From NCBI GenBank assembly GCA_964633815.1, contig CAZWHW010000009.1, positions 1 through 64,000 on the forward strand: a stretch of DNA of 64,000 bases, in the 5' to 3' direction. Position 1 is the first letter of the stretch, and every line of letters starts with the position of its first letter. Origin of the DNA: CALKZN01 sp964633815. Its GTDB lineage: Bacteria > Pseudomonadota > Gammaproteobacteria > Arenicellales > Arenicellaceae. The position numbers and the translations under genes are program-made. Positions 52,485 through 61,152 of this stretch are shown here, in pieces. Below the pieces are notes generated by a model that saw only the letters and a program-made list of their open reading frames with translations, was not told the DNA's origin and did not search any database.

Positions 52485-52982
52485 TTAGAGGTATAAAACT
52501 ACAGCCACCTCATCACAGTTTTTAAATTTATAGCAATTTACGCAAATTGACCAAATTTTTTCGGGAAAAATATCTTTTTCTACAACTTTAAATCCAAGTT
52601 TTTCGAAAAAGCCTACAGAATAAGTTAATGCCATTAAGCGTTTTGCGCCACGTTTGCGCGCGGCATGGGTTAATTCTTCAACTAGAATTCTGCCAAGTCC
52701 TGACCCTTGAATTGTTGGGTTGACAACTAAACTGCGAATTTCAATTAATTCATCTGTAAACTGTTCTAAAGCGCCGCAGGCAATGATATCGTTAACTATA
52801 CAATCTTTAAAATCAGTGTTTTTATTGCTTTCTATATTATGAATAACCCAGAAATCAGTAATATTTTCTTTGATATCCTGAGGTGTTCTAGGTAACAGAT
52901 TGCCCATGTCAGCATATTTTTTTAACAATAAAGAGACACCTTCAATATCTGCAACTTTTGCTTTTACTGGTGTGAATTTCAT
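52485..52982 (-). CDS. GNAT N-acetyltransferase, short ArgA-like type
   Basis: 165-aa GNAT protein. The acetyl-CoA loop is GSGLGRILVEEL, followed by GFFEKLGFKVVEKDIFPEKIW and the Cys-rich end CVNCYKFKNCDEVAVV. The pattern FPxKIWxxCxxCxxFxxCDE is typical of short N-acetylglutamate-synthase-like enzymes such as the mycobacterial ArgA, so an arginine-pathway role is possible. No arg genes are adjacent. The start overlaps recN by 4 nt (atga), which implies coupling. Confidence 0.8.
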   Translation of the reverse strand: MKFTPVKAKVADIEGVSLLLKKYADMGNLLPRTPQDIKENITDFWVIHNIESNKNTDFKDCIVNDIIACGALEQFTDELIEIRSLVVNPTIQGSGLGRILVEELTHAARKRGAKRLMALTYSVGFFEKLGFKVVEKDIFPEKIWSICVNCYKFKNCDEVAVVLYL

Positions 52983-54673
52983 AAATGCTTTCCCAACATT
53001 TCTTGCGCATGAGCAAGTGTGTTTTGGGTAATATCAATCCCACCAAGCATCCGTGCAATTTCTTGAACTCTTTCACTTTCAGTTAACATGCGAATATTGG
53101 TTGCAGTTATTTGCGCGGATTGATTGGCATCTTTGTTAACAGATAAGTGTTGCGAGCCTTTGGCCGCGACTTGAGGTAAATGCGTGATGCATAGCACTTG
53201 GCTAGTTTTAGCGAGTACTTGTAAACTATTCCCTACGACTTCAGCCGTGCTGCCACCAACACCAACATCCACTTCATCAAATATTAATGTAGGGGCACGG
53301 CGGATATGGCCTTCTAAAATTTGAATTGCTAAGCTTATTCTGGAAAGTTCCCCACCAGACGCCACTTTGTTTAAGGCTTGGGCTGGCATGCCAGGATTGC
53401 CAGAGCTTAAAAATTCAATATTATCTATGCCGAATGAATTGAGTTTTTTTAATTCTTGTTGATGGAAGTGTACTTCGAATTTTCCGCCTTTCATGCCAAG
53501 TCGCTGCATTTGCTCGGTGACATGATTACTAAGCATTTCTCCTGCATGTTTACGTGCAGAAGAGACTGTAGCAGCAATGTCATTGAATTTTGTGATGAGT
53601 GCCTTGATTTCTTTTTCCAGGTTCTCAGGAGATTGTATAAATTGTTTTATCGTAGTTAGTTCCTGACTTAATCTTTCATATAAACTGCCTAACGTATTTT
53701 CTTTACAACGATGTTTGCGCGCTAAATCAATCAAATTGTTCATTCTTTGCTCAAGAAAATGAAGCCTTTCAGGATCAAGTTCTGTGCGGTTGGCTGCAAG
53801 GCGAATGTCTTGGTTTGCCTCTTGAATGTTGGCAAGTGCAGTATCTAATAGGTTCGCTGCATTTTCTAACTCTGGATCGTATGCTTTGAGCTCCATGATT
53901 TTCTCATTACAACGCCCAAGCAACGATTCGATATTGGATTCGTCATTTTCACTTAAATCAAATTGCACAGCTTGATAGCCATCCAGCAATTCTTGTGCAT
54001 TGCTGAGCCTTGAATATTCAGCATCCAATTCAAAAAATTCGCCATCAGTGACTTCGAGATCCTCAAGCTCTTGAATTTGAAAGCTAAGTAAGTCTATTTT
54101 GGCTGTATTTTCTTGGGCATTTATTTGTGCGTTTTCAGCTTGCGATTTTAAGTTCTTAATCTCTGTATAAAGCGAGTTTAGTTGTTCTAGCTGTTGGTTG
54201 TGATTAGGATGGTGTTGTATCGCTAGCTCGTCAATAATTTTTAGTTGATGAGTTTTATTTAATAGTTGTTGGTGTTCATGTTGACCATGCAAGTCAATTA
54301 ATTGTGAGCCGAGCACTTTTAATTGTGACAGGTTGGCAGGGTGTCCATTGATATAAGTCTTTGAACCTTTATCACGTTTAATCACGCGGCGGATAATGCA
54401 ATTATTTTCATCATCAAAATCGTTTTCGATTAGCCACGCTTGAACATGATCAAGTCCACTGAGAGAAAAGTCAGCATAAACATTACAAGCCTCTTGATCA
54501 TGGCGAATCAAGGCATTGTCTGCACGGCTGCCAAGCATCAAGGCTAATGCTTTTAGAATTACTGATTTGCCGGCTCCTGTTTCACCAGTTATTACCGTCA
54601 ACCCAGCCTCGAAATCTATTTTAGCAGCTTCGATAACAGCAAGGTTTTTGATAGAAAGTGACAGTAATGCCAC
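52979..54673 (-). CDS. recN: DNA repair protein RecN
   Basis: SMC-like ATPase for double-strand break repair. Walker A is TGETGAGKSVILKAL, the signature motif is ALNKVASGGELSRISLAIQ, and Walker B is PTLIFDEVDVGVGG. Long helical arms lie between about residues 160 and 370. At 564 aa the length is normal. It starts with GTG, sharing one base with the nadK stop (tagtg). SOS control is usual in relatives, but I saw no LexA box here because the gene is inside the nadK-led run. Confidence 0.97.
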   Translation of the reverse strand: MALLSLSIKNLAVIEAAKIDFEAGLTVITGETGAGKSVILKALALMLGSRADNALIRHDQEACNVYADFSLSGLDHVQAWLIENDFDDENNCIIRRVIKRDKGSKTYINGHPANLSQLKVLGSQLIDLHGQHEHQQLLNKTHQLKIIDELAIQHHPNHNQQLEQLNSLYTEIKNLKSQAENAQINAQENTAKIDLLSFQIQELEDLEVTDGEFFELDAEYSRLSNAQELLDGYQAVQFDLSENDESNIESLLGRCNEKIMELKAYDPELENAANLLDTALANIQEANQDIRLAANRTELDPERLHFLEQRMNNLIDLARKHRCKENTLGSLYERLSQELTTIKQFIQSPENLEKEIKALITKFNDIAATVSSARKHAGEMLSNHVTEQMQRLGMKGGKFEVHFHQQELKKLNSFGIDNIEFLSSGNPGMPAQALNKVASGGELSRISLAIQILEGHIRRAPTLIFDEVDVGVGGSTAEVVGNSLQVLAKTSQVLCITHLPQVAAKGSQHLSVNKDANQSAQITATNIRMLTESERVQEIARMLGGIDITQNTLAHAQEMLGKHL

Positions 54674-55542
54674 TAGTGAATTTCTCCCCAGTTTAATTTG
54701 CTACGCAGCGTAGCATAGTATTCATGATTTGCTGGCTTGACCATGTTGACTTTGCGCTGGTCTTTTTTAATTTGAATCAAATCACCTTCTTCAGGACGAT
54801 AAGATATCAAACCATCGGCAGAGATATGACTTGATTGGACATTGGCCTCATCAAGTTTAAATTCAATCAAACTATCAGCAGGGATGACGATAGGTCGGTT
54901 TGATAGGGTGTGCGGTGATATAGGCACAATGACAACAGTATCAAGCCCAGGTTGAATAATAGGTCCTCCAGCTGCTAATGCATAGGCAGTTGAACCTGTG
55001 GGTGTTGATACGATTACTCCATCTGAACGAGAACGATTGAGAAAAATTTTGTCAACAAAACAACGCCAATGCAATAATTTTGCATGAGTATCTCGACCAA
55101 TGACGAATTCATTAAAAGCAATATCTGAATGAATGATTTTGTCGTTGTTAATGACATCCATACGTAAAATCATTCGTTCTTCAATCGAATACTTACCATT
55201 AAGGATGGAAGCAATTGATGAGGTCATGTCAGAAACACCAATGTCCGTTAAAAACCCTAATGTGCCCAGATTAATGCCGACAATCGGCACTGCGTGAGCG
55301 GCAAACAAACGGCCAACATGTAACATAGTGCCATCACCACCAATGACAATTGCCAAGTCTAGCTTGTTTAGGTCTTCTGCAGTGATTTGTAAGTTAGACA
55401 AATCACTTAAAATCTCTTTAGAGGTTGTGCCCCCAAGCAGAACAGTTTTGCCTTTTGTTGTAAGGAAATTAGATAACTCGGTGACTGCATCTTTTACAGT
55501 CGAGTCATTATATTTTCCATAAATTCCAATAGTGTTGAACAT
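54673..55542 (-). CDS. nadK: NAD kinase
   Basis: Phosphorylates NAD+ to NADP+. The diagnostic motifs are LAIVIGGDGTMLHVGRL (GGDGT), VGINLGTLGFLTDI and STPTGSTAYALAAGGP. At 289 aa it matches gammaproteobacterial NadK. It is the first gene of the run nadK-recN-GNAT-regulator-kinase and is divergent from hrcA, the order known from E. coli (grpE/nadK/recN). Confidence 0.97.
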   Translation of the reverse strand: MFNTIGIYGKYNDSTVKDAVTELSNFLTTKGKTVLLGGTTSKEILSDLSNLQITAEDLNKLDLAIVIGGDGTMLHVGRLFAAHAVPIVGINLGTLGFLTDIGVSDMTSSIASILNGKYSIEERMILRMDVINNDKIIHSDIAFNEFVIGRDTHAKLLHWRCFVDKIFLNRSRSDGVIVSTPTGSTAYALAAGGPIIQPGLDTVVIVPISPHTLSNRPIVIPADSLIEFKLDEANVQSSHISADGLISYRPEEGDLIQIKKDQRKVNMVKPANHEYYATLRSKLNWGEIH

Positions 55543-55777
55543 GTTTATTATTCTGCAGTTTTGTCAAGTTATACATGTATTGAATGTTGTTTGATTGTCG
55601 CCAATTTAGCACCTGTTTGTCCAGCGTAAAAAATGATTCCGATGGTTTTATCAAACATGGTTGAAGATAAAACGAGTTAAAAAATATCAGCCATGATATT
55701 CTCTCAGAAATCCATAGATTGAGATTTTAAGCGATTAGCGTTTCAAATATTTGTTAAAGACTTTTGTATATAGACTT

Positions 55778-56809
55778 ATGACTGGTGAGAACCGCGCAGA
55801 TATTATTTTAAAAAACATCGTTCAACTTTATGTTCGTGATGGGCAGCCGATTGGGTCAACCAAGCTTGCTAATAAAATCGATTTGTCCGTATCTTCAGCG
55901 ACAATTCGTAATGTGATGGCTGATTTGGAAGCTCAAGGATTGATTGTTTCACCGCATACTTCAGCTGGACGAATTCCTACTGCCAAAGGCTATCGAATGT
56001 TTGTTGATAGTTATGTACGTGCTGCGCCTTTAAATAAGCAAACTGTCGCATCGTTAAATGACGAATTTATGGATGAATCTGACCCCGATGTGTTGATCAA
56101 AAAAGCATCGAACGCTTTATCGCAAATGACTGAATTTGCGGGTGTGGTCATGATTCCGAATCAAAATGTTGCTCGTTTTAGACAAATTGAATTTATGCCA
56201 TTATCAGCTAATCGAGTCTTGTCTATTTTAGTCACTGAAGATGGTAGAGTGCAAAACCGTGTCATCACTTTAAGCCGAAATTATCAAGAATCTGAGCTAA
56301 TTGAAGCTGCAAATTATTTTAATCATCTGTATGCCGGCTCAAACCTTAGTGACGTACGCGAAAAGTTAATTGATGACATTCAACAAGACAATGAAGAAAT
56401 GCATCGTATTACAAAAAATGCGATGGATCTTGCTAAAAAAGCATTAGTTGATGAAGAAGACAGTAAAGCGGATGTCATGCTTAGTGGCGAACAAAAGCTT
56501 TTGGATGTGCCAGATCTTTGTCAGATTGAAACGCTACAAAAACTTTTTAATGTATTTAAAACCAAACAAGATTTACTGGATCTTTTAGATAGGAGCATGA
56601 AAACAGATGGCGTGAACATATATATTGGTGAAGAATCGGGTTATGGTGCTTTAGATGATTGTAGTATTGTCACGAAAACTTATGAAGTGGAAGGTGATGT
56701 TGTTGGCACCTTGGGCGTGATTGGTCCGACACGTATGGCATATTCAAACGTAATATCAGTTGTAGATATAACAGCCAAACTGTTGAGCAATGCTTTAAGC
56801 AAGGAATAA
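55778..56809 (+). CDS. hrcA: Heat-inducible transcription repressor HrcA
   Basis: Represses heat-shock operons by binding CIRCE elements, with GroEL as co-factor in other bacteria. The winged helix contains GQPIGSTKLANKIDLSVSSATIRNVMADLEAQGL. The GAF-like and insertion domains follow (RFRQIEFMPLSANRVLSILV; GVIGPTRMAYSNVISVVD). ATG 55778 fits the family start; TTG 55751 would add nine residues. At 343 aa the length is normal. Enterobacteria lack HrcA, so this lineage keeps both HrcA and sigma-32 signals. No clear CIRCE lies upstream of it, grpE or dnaK. Confidence 0.96.
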   Translation: MTGENRADIILKNIVQLYVRDGQPIGSTKLANKIDLSVSSATIRNVMADLEAQGLIVSPHTSAGRIPTAKGYRMFVDSYVRAAPLNKQTVASLNDEFMDESDPDVLIKKASNALSQMTEFAGVVMIPNQNVARFRQIEFMPLSANRVLSILVTEDGRVQNRVITLSRNYQESELIEAANYFNHLYAGSNLSDVREKLIDDIQQDNEEMHRITKNAMDLAKKALVDEEDSKADVMLSGEQKLLDVPDLCQIETLQKLFNVFKTKQDLLDLLDRSMKTDGVNIYIGEESGYGALDDCSIVTKTYEVEGDVVGTLGVIGPTRMAYSNVISVVDITAKLLSNALSKE

Positions 56810-56957
56810 TTGTTCAATTCTTGTTAAAAATTCTAGTATATATGTCTTTTGTTTAAGGCAAGAAATTTAAATAGAACCGCGTCGAAGTAACGCCTGCATC
56901 CGTTCTATAATTAAAATTTTCTGTTGTTAACTTTATATGAAAAAAATCTATTTTATT

Positions 56958-56988
56958 CTTGAAGTTCATTTCTGACGCCCCATGTGTA
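56958..56988 (+). promoter_or_regulatory. Sigma-32 heat-shock promoter upstream of grpE
   Basis: CTTGAAG (56958-56964), a 13-nt spacer and CCCCATGTGTA (56978-56988) match the RpoH consensus CTTGAAA/CCCCATnTA. It lies 117 bp before the grpE start. Confidence 0.88.
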
Positions 56989-57105
56989 GACCAGCAAAAT
57001 AGAGCTTAAAATTGATAGTTCAATTGTAGGCTTAATCATATCCAAATGGTTTTTATATAGTAATCAATTGGTGCAAACTAATTAAGTAAAACATCGTGTT
57101 AAGTT

Positions 57106-57714
57106 ATGTCGAATACTGAAAATAAAGACGCTTCGCAAGAAGCGCATGATCAAACGGTCGAAGCTAGCGAAGTCACTGCTGAAAAAGAGACAGCGTCTGA
57201 AACGCAACAGGCAGAAAATTCTGAGCCTGAAATTGTTGAAGATACAGTCGAATCTCTACAAGCAGAACTCGAAACGCAACAAGCACAATTTACCGATCAA
57301 TTGTTGCGAGTAAAAGCAGAAATGGAAAATGTGCGACGTCGTTCAGACAAGCAAGTTTCTGATAGTCGCAAATATGCAAATGAGGCGTTGGCTAAAGAGC
57401 TAATCAATGTCAGAGACTCATTGCAAATCGCTAGTGAAACAGAAATTGAATCTGACGATAGCGATGCTGTGAAAAGTATGCGAGAAGGTTTGGAGCTGAC
57501 ATTGAAACAGTTGGATTCTTTGTTTGATAAATTCTCAATCATCGAGCTAAGTCCAGCAGCTGGCGATAAATTAGACCCGAATTTACATCAAGCAATGACT
57601 ATGGTTCCTAGTGATGACGTTGCACCTGGCAGTGTGGTTAATACGATTCAACGTGGTTATCAATTGCATGACAGATTGCTACGTCCCGCAATGGTCGTAG
57701 TTGCTCAGAAATAA
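57106..57714 (+). CDS. grpE: Nucleotide exchange factor GrpE
   Basis: Co-chaperone that releases ADP from DnaK. An acidic, disordered N-terminus (about 50 residues) is followed by the long dimerising helix (QAQFTDQLLRVKAEMENVRRR) and the C-terminal beta-wing with LDPNLHQAMTMVPSDDVAPG and VVNTIQRGYQLHDRLLRPAMV. At 202 aa it matches E. coli GrpE. A sigma-32 promoter precedes it, and dnaK has its own. The 296-bp region before grpE holds only that promoter. Confidence 0.97.
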   Translation: MSNTENKDASQEAHDQTVEASEVTAEKETASETQQAENSEPEIVEDTVESLQAELETQQAQFTDQLLRVKAEMENVRRRSDKQVSDSRKYANEALAKELINVRDSLQIASETEIESDDSDAVKSMREGLELTLKQLDSLFDKFSIIELSPAAGDKLDPNLHQAMTMVPSDDVAPGSVVNTIQRGYQLHDRLLRPAMVVVAQK

Positions 57715-57756
57715 CATAACAGTCAGTGGTAATTAGCTTGCTTATTTTTCGATTTG

Positions 57757-57785
57757 CTTGAAATTAAAATAGCCATCCCCACTTA
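57757..57785 (+). promoter_or_regulatory. Sigma-32 heat-shock promoter upstream of dnaK
   Basis: CTTGAAA (57757-57763), a 13-nt spacer and CCCCACTTA (57777-57785) fit the RpoH consensus, 87 bp before the dnaK start. Spacing and -35 equal those of the grpE promoter. Confidence 0.88.
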
Positions 57786-57871
57786 CAGTTCAGAATAGAA
57801 ATAAACAGTTTATCGCTGCTTTACAAAACTTAAACAAGTAAACCAGCATCAAATATTGAGAGGTATTTAAC

Positions 57872-59812
57872 ATGGGTAAAATTATTGGAATTGACTTAGG
57901 TACAACAAATTCATGTGTTGCAGTCATGGATGGCGACAAGCCACGCGTGATTGAAAACAGTGAAGGTGATCGCACCACGCCATCATATGTAGCATTTGCT
58001 GATGAGGAAGTGTTGGTTGGCCAAGCGGCAAAACGTCAATCTGTGACTAATCCAGATAAAACATTATATGCAGTTAAGCGTTTAATCGGCCGTAAGTTTG
58101 ATGAGAAAGTGGTTCAGCGTGATAAAGATTTGATGCCATATAAGATCGTTAAGGCTAAGAATGGAGATGCATGGGTTGAAGTGGACGGCAATCAAATGGC
58201 TGCACCAGAAATCTCAGCCCGAGTTTTGCAAAAAATGAAATCAACTGCTGAAGAATTTTTGGGTGAAGAAGTCACGGAAGCAGTTGTGACTGTGCCAGCT
58301 TATTTCAATGATTCACAGCGTCAAGCTACTAAAGATGCGGGCAAGATTGCTGGTCTTGATGTCAAACGAATTATTAATGAGCCAACAGCTGCGGCTTTGG
58401 CTTATGGAATGGATAAAGCTGCCAAAGGCGATAGCAAAATTGTTGTATATGACTTGGGTGGTGGCACATTTGATGTTTCGATCATTGAAATTGCTGAAAT
58501 TGATGGTGAATATCAATTTGAAGTGTTAGCAACCAATGGTGACACTTTCCTAGGTGGTGAAGATTTTGATAATCGCATCATCGAATATTTGGCTGATGAG
58601 TTTAAAAAAGATCAGAATTTTGACCTGAAAGGCGATCCATTAGCAATGCAGCGTTTAAAAGATGCTGCTGAAAAAGCTAAGATTGAATTATCTTCAAGTT
58701 CACAAACTGAAGTGAACTTGCCATATATCACCGCTGATGCCAGTGGGCCTAAGCATTTGGTCATGAAATTGACTCGTGCCAAGCTCGAAGCTTTGGTTGA
58801 GGATTTGGTTTCTCGCAGTATTGAGCCATGTAAAGTAGCTTTAAAAGACGCTGGTCTTGCTGCCAGTGATTTAAATGAAGTGATTTTAGTTGGTGGTCAA
58901 ACTCGTATGCCGAAAGTTCAAGAAGCGGTTGCCGAATTTTTTGGTAAAGAACCACGTAAAGATGTTAACCCAGATGAAGCTGTAGCATTGGGTGCTGCAA
59001 TTCAAGGTGGTGTTTTAGGTGGTGATGTTACTGACGTATTATTGCTAGATGTTACACCTTTGTCTCTTGGTATTGAGACTATGGGCGGTGTAATGACTAA
59101 GTTGGTTGAGAAAAACACAACTATCCCAACCAATGCAAGCCAAGTCTTTTCAACTGCTGAAGATAATCAAAATGCTGTGACTGTACATGTTTTGCAAGGC
59201 GAGCGTGAAATGGCTAATGGCAATAAATCATTAGGACAATTCAATTTGTCAGATATACCGCCAGCTCCGCGTGGCACGCCTCAAATTGAAGTCACATTTG
59301 ATATTGATGCAAACGGTATTTTGAATGTTTCTGCTAAAGACAAAGCAACTGGTAAAGAAAATAAGATCGAAATTAAATCAAGCTCTGGCTTGAGTGAAGA
59401 AGAGATTGAAGCAATGGTTGCTGATGCTGAAGCGCATGCAGATGAAGACAAAAAAGCCAAAGAGTTGGTTGAAGCACGTAATCAAGCTGAACAAATGGTT
59501 CACAGTGTTAAAAAGACACTTGGTGAAGCAGAAGACAAGGTTGATGCGGATGAAAAAGAGAAAATTGAAGCTGCAATTGCTGAGGTTGAGGAATCAGTCA
59601 AAGGCGATGATGTTGAAAACATTAACGCTAAAGTACAAATTTTAATGGAAGCAAGTCATAAATTGGCAGAAGCAATGTATGCTGAACAAGGTGGCGCTGA
59701 AGCGCCAGCCGGTGAAGATGCTGCGGATGACAATGTGGTTGATGCGGAATTTGAAGAAGTCAAAGATGATGCGGACAGCTCATCAGATGATGATAACTCT
59801 AAAGACGCTTAA
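57872..59812 (+). CDS. dnaK: Chaperone DnaK (Hsp70)
   Basis: Main Hsp70. The ATPase domain begins GKIIGIDLGTTNSCVAVMDG and contains VYDLGGGTFDVSIIEI and VILVGGQTRMPKVQ. The linker DVLLLDVTPLSLGIE joins the substrate-binding domain, and a helical lid follows. The acidic tail carries the conserved DAEFEEVKD motif, followed by a Ser/Asp-rich end. At 646 aa the length is normal. It has its own sigma-32 promoter. A hairpin after the stop may reduce read-through into dnaJ. Confidence 0.99.
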   Translation: MGKIIGIDLGTTNSCVAVMDGDKPRVIENSEGDRTTPSYVAFADEEVLVGQAAKRQSVTNPDKTLYAVKRLIGRKFDEKVVQRDKDLMPYKIVKAKNGDAWVEVDGNQMAAPEISARVLQKMKSTAEEFLGEEVTEAVVTVPAYFNDSQRQATKDAGKIAGLDVKRIINEPTAAALAYGMDKAAKGDSKIVVYDLGGGTFDVSIIEIAEIDGEYQFEVLATNGDTFLGGEDFDNRIIEYLADEFKKDQNFDLKGDPLAMQRLKDAAEKAKIELSSSSQTEVNLPYITADASGPKHLVMKLTRAKLEALVEDLVSRSIEPCKVALKDAGLAASDLNEVILVGGQTRMPKVQEAVAEFFGKEPRKDVNPDEAVALGAAIQGGVLGGDVTDVLLLDVTPLSLGIETMGGVMTKLVEKNTTIPTNASQVFSTAEDNQNAVTVHVLQGEREMANGNKSLGQFNLSDIPPAPRGTPQIEVTFDIDANGILNVSAKDKATGKENKIEIKSSSGLSEEEIEAMVADAEAHADEDKKAKELVEARNQAEQMVHSVKKTLGEAEDKVDADEKEKIEAAIAEVEESVKGDDVENINAKVQILMEASHKLAEAMYAEQGGAEAPAGEDAADDNVVDAEFEEVKDDADSSSDDDNSKDA

Positions 59813-59834
59813 TCATTAGTTTTATTTGAGAAGG

Positions 59835-59870
59835 GCCGCTTGGTTGTTTTGATTGCAACTAGCGGCTTTT
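59835..59870 (+). terminator. Hairpin with U-tract between dnaK and dnaJ
   Basis: The stem gccgct / agcggc is extended by ggttg / caact after a bulge and ends in four Ts. It is probably a partial terminator that lowers dnaJ relative to dnaK. Confidence 0.7.
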
Positions 59871-59934
59871 CTGATAAAGGCTATTTTTTCAATAATTTGT
59901 TCTATTTATAAATACGTAAGAAGTGAGAAATTAA

Positions 59935-61062
59935 ATGTCGAAACGGGATTATTACGAAGTATTAGAAGTTGATCGCAATGTTTCTGAATCAGACTTGAAA
60001 AAGGCTTATCGTCGCAAGTCAATGAAGCATCACCCTGATCGTAACCCAGGTGATGCGGAGGCAGAGAAAAAATTTAAAGAATCGAAAGAAGCTTATGAAG
60101 TGCTTTCAGATAGCCAAAAGCGCGCGGCTTACGATCAATATGGACATGCAGGTGTTGATCCATCCATGGGCGCTGGCGCAGGAGCAGGTGGCTTTGGTGA
60201 TTCATTTAGTGACATTTTTGGAGATATTTTTGGCGGGGGTGCTGGAGGCGGGCAACGTCAACGACAGCGCCGAGGTGCTGACTTAGCTCATGAAATACAA
60301 ATGACTTTGGAAGATGCGGTGCGCGGCAAAGAAGTTAATATTTCCGTGCGCCGTCACACGAAGTGTTCAACTTGTGGCGGTACTGGGGCGAAAAAAGGCA
60401 CTGAAGCAAAAACCTGTGGCACCTGTAATGGCACTGGCCAAGTCAGAATGTCGCAAGGTTTTTTTGCAGTTCAACAAACATGTCCAACTTGTCATGGCAA
60501 GGGTAAGGTAATTACTGATCCTTGTGGAACTTGTCATGGTTCAGGTCTTGAACAAGAAACCAAGAAATTGGCTGTCAAAATTCCGGCAGGAGTCGACAAT
60601 GGCGATCAAATTCGTTTGTCAGGTGAAGGTGATGCGCCACAAGGTGGTGGTGTGCGCGGCGACTTGTATGTGACGGTAAGCGTCAAGCCACATGATATTT
60701 TTGAACGTGATAGCGTTGATTTATATTGTGATGTGCCAGTTGCCTATTCGACGTTAGTGCTGGGTGGCGAGATTGAAGTTCCTACTTTAGATGGTAGAGC
60801 GAAACTTAAAATACCAGCTGGCACACAATCAGGTAAGCAATTTCGATTACGTGGTAAAGGTGTTAGTAATGTCCGCGCGCAAGGATATGTTGGAGATCAA
60901 TATTGTCGTATTTTGGTTGAAACGCCCGTTAATTTAAATAAAGAGCAAAAAGAACTATTGAAGCAATTTGATGAATCTTTGCTTGAAGGTGGTTCAAAAC
61001 ATTGCCCACAAAATAGTTCATGGACTGATAGAGTAAAGAACTTTTTTGAAGATATTATTTGA
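59935..61062 (+). CDS. dnaJ: Chaperone DnaJ (Hsp40)
   Basis: Class I J-protein that stimulates DnaK. The J domain has HPD in MKHHPDRNPG (about residues 31-40). A Gly/Phe-rich linker (about 75-115) follows. Four zinc-binding repeats are seen: CSTCGGTG, CGTCNGTG, CPTCHGKG and CGTCHGSG. The C-terminal peptide-binding domains follow. At 375 aa the length is normal. agaagtgag lies just before the ATG, and a strong bidirectional terminator follows. Confidence 0.98.
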   Translation: MSKRDYYEVLEVDRNVSESDLKKAYRRKSMKHHPDRNPGDAEAEKKFKESKEAYEVLSDSQKRAAYDQYGHAGVDPSMGAGAGAGGFGDSFSDIFGDIFGGGAGGGQRQRQRRGADLAHEIQMTLEDAVRGKEVNISVRRHTKCSTCGGTGAKKGTEAKTCGTCNGTGQVRMSQGFFAVQQTCPTCHGKGKVITDPCGTCHGSGLEQETKKLAVKIPAGVDNGDQIRLSGEGDAPQGGGVRGDLYVTVSVKPHDIFERDSVDLYCDVPVAYSTLVLGGEIEVPTLDGRAKLKIPAGTQSGKQFRLRGKGVSNVRAQGYVGDQYCRILVETPVNLNKEQKELLKQFDESLLEGGSKHCPQNSSWTDRVKNFFEDII

Positions 61063-61102
61063 GAATTCTAATATACATTTTCATGCCGATATGAATTAAA
61101 AA

Positions 61103-61131
61103 AGCCAGAACAATTTGTTCTGGCTTTTTTT
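61103..61131 (+). terminator. Bidirectional intrinsic terminator after dnaJ
   Basis: A 10-bp perfect stem (agccagaaca / tgttctggct) with a 3-nt loop has six As before it and seven Ts at its end, so it serves dnaJ and the convergent binding-protein gene. Confidence 0.93.
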
Positions 61132-61152
61132 GTATTAAGAATTCCAAAGTGT

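Noticed and set aside
55606..55632. Half-site ttagcacc upstream of hrcA as a CIRCE element
   Set aside because: The left half fits but the right half matches only about 5 of 9 positions, too weak to call.
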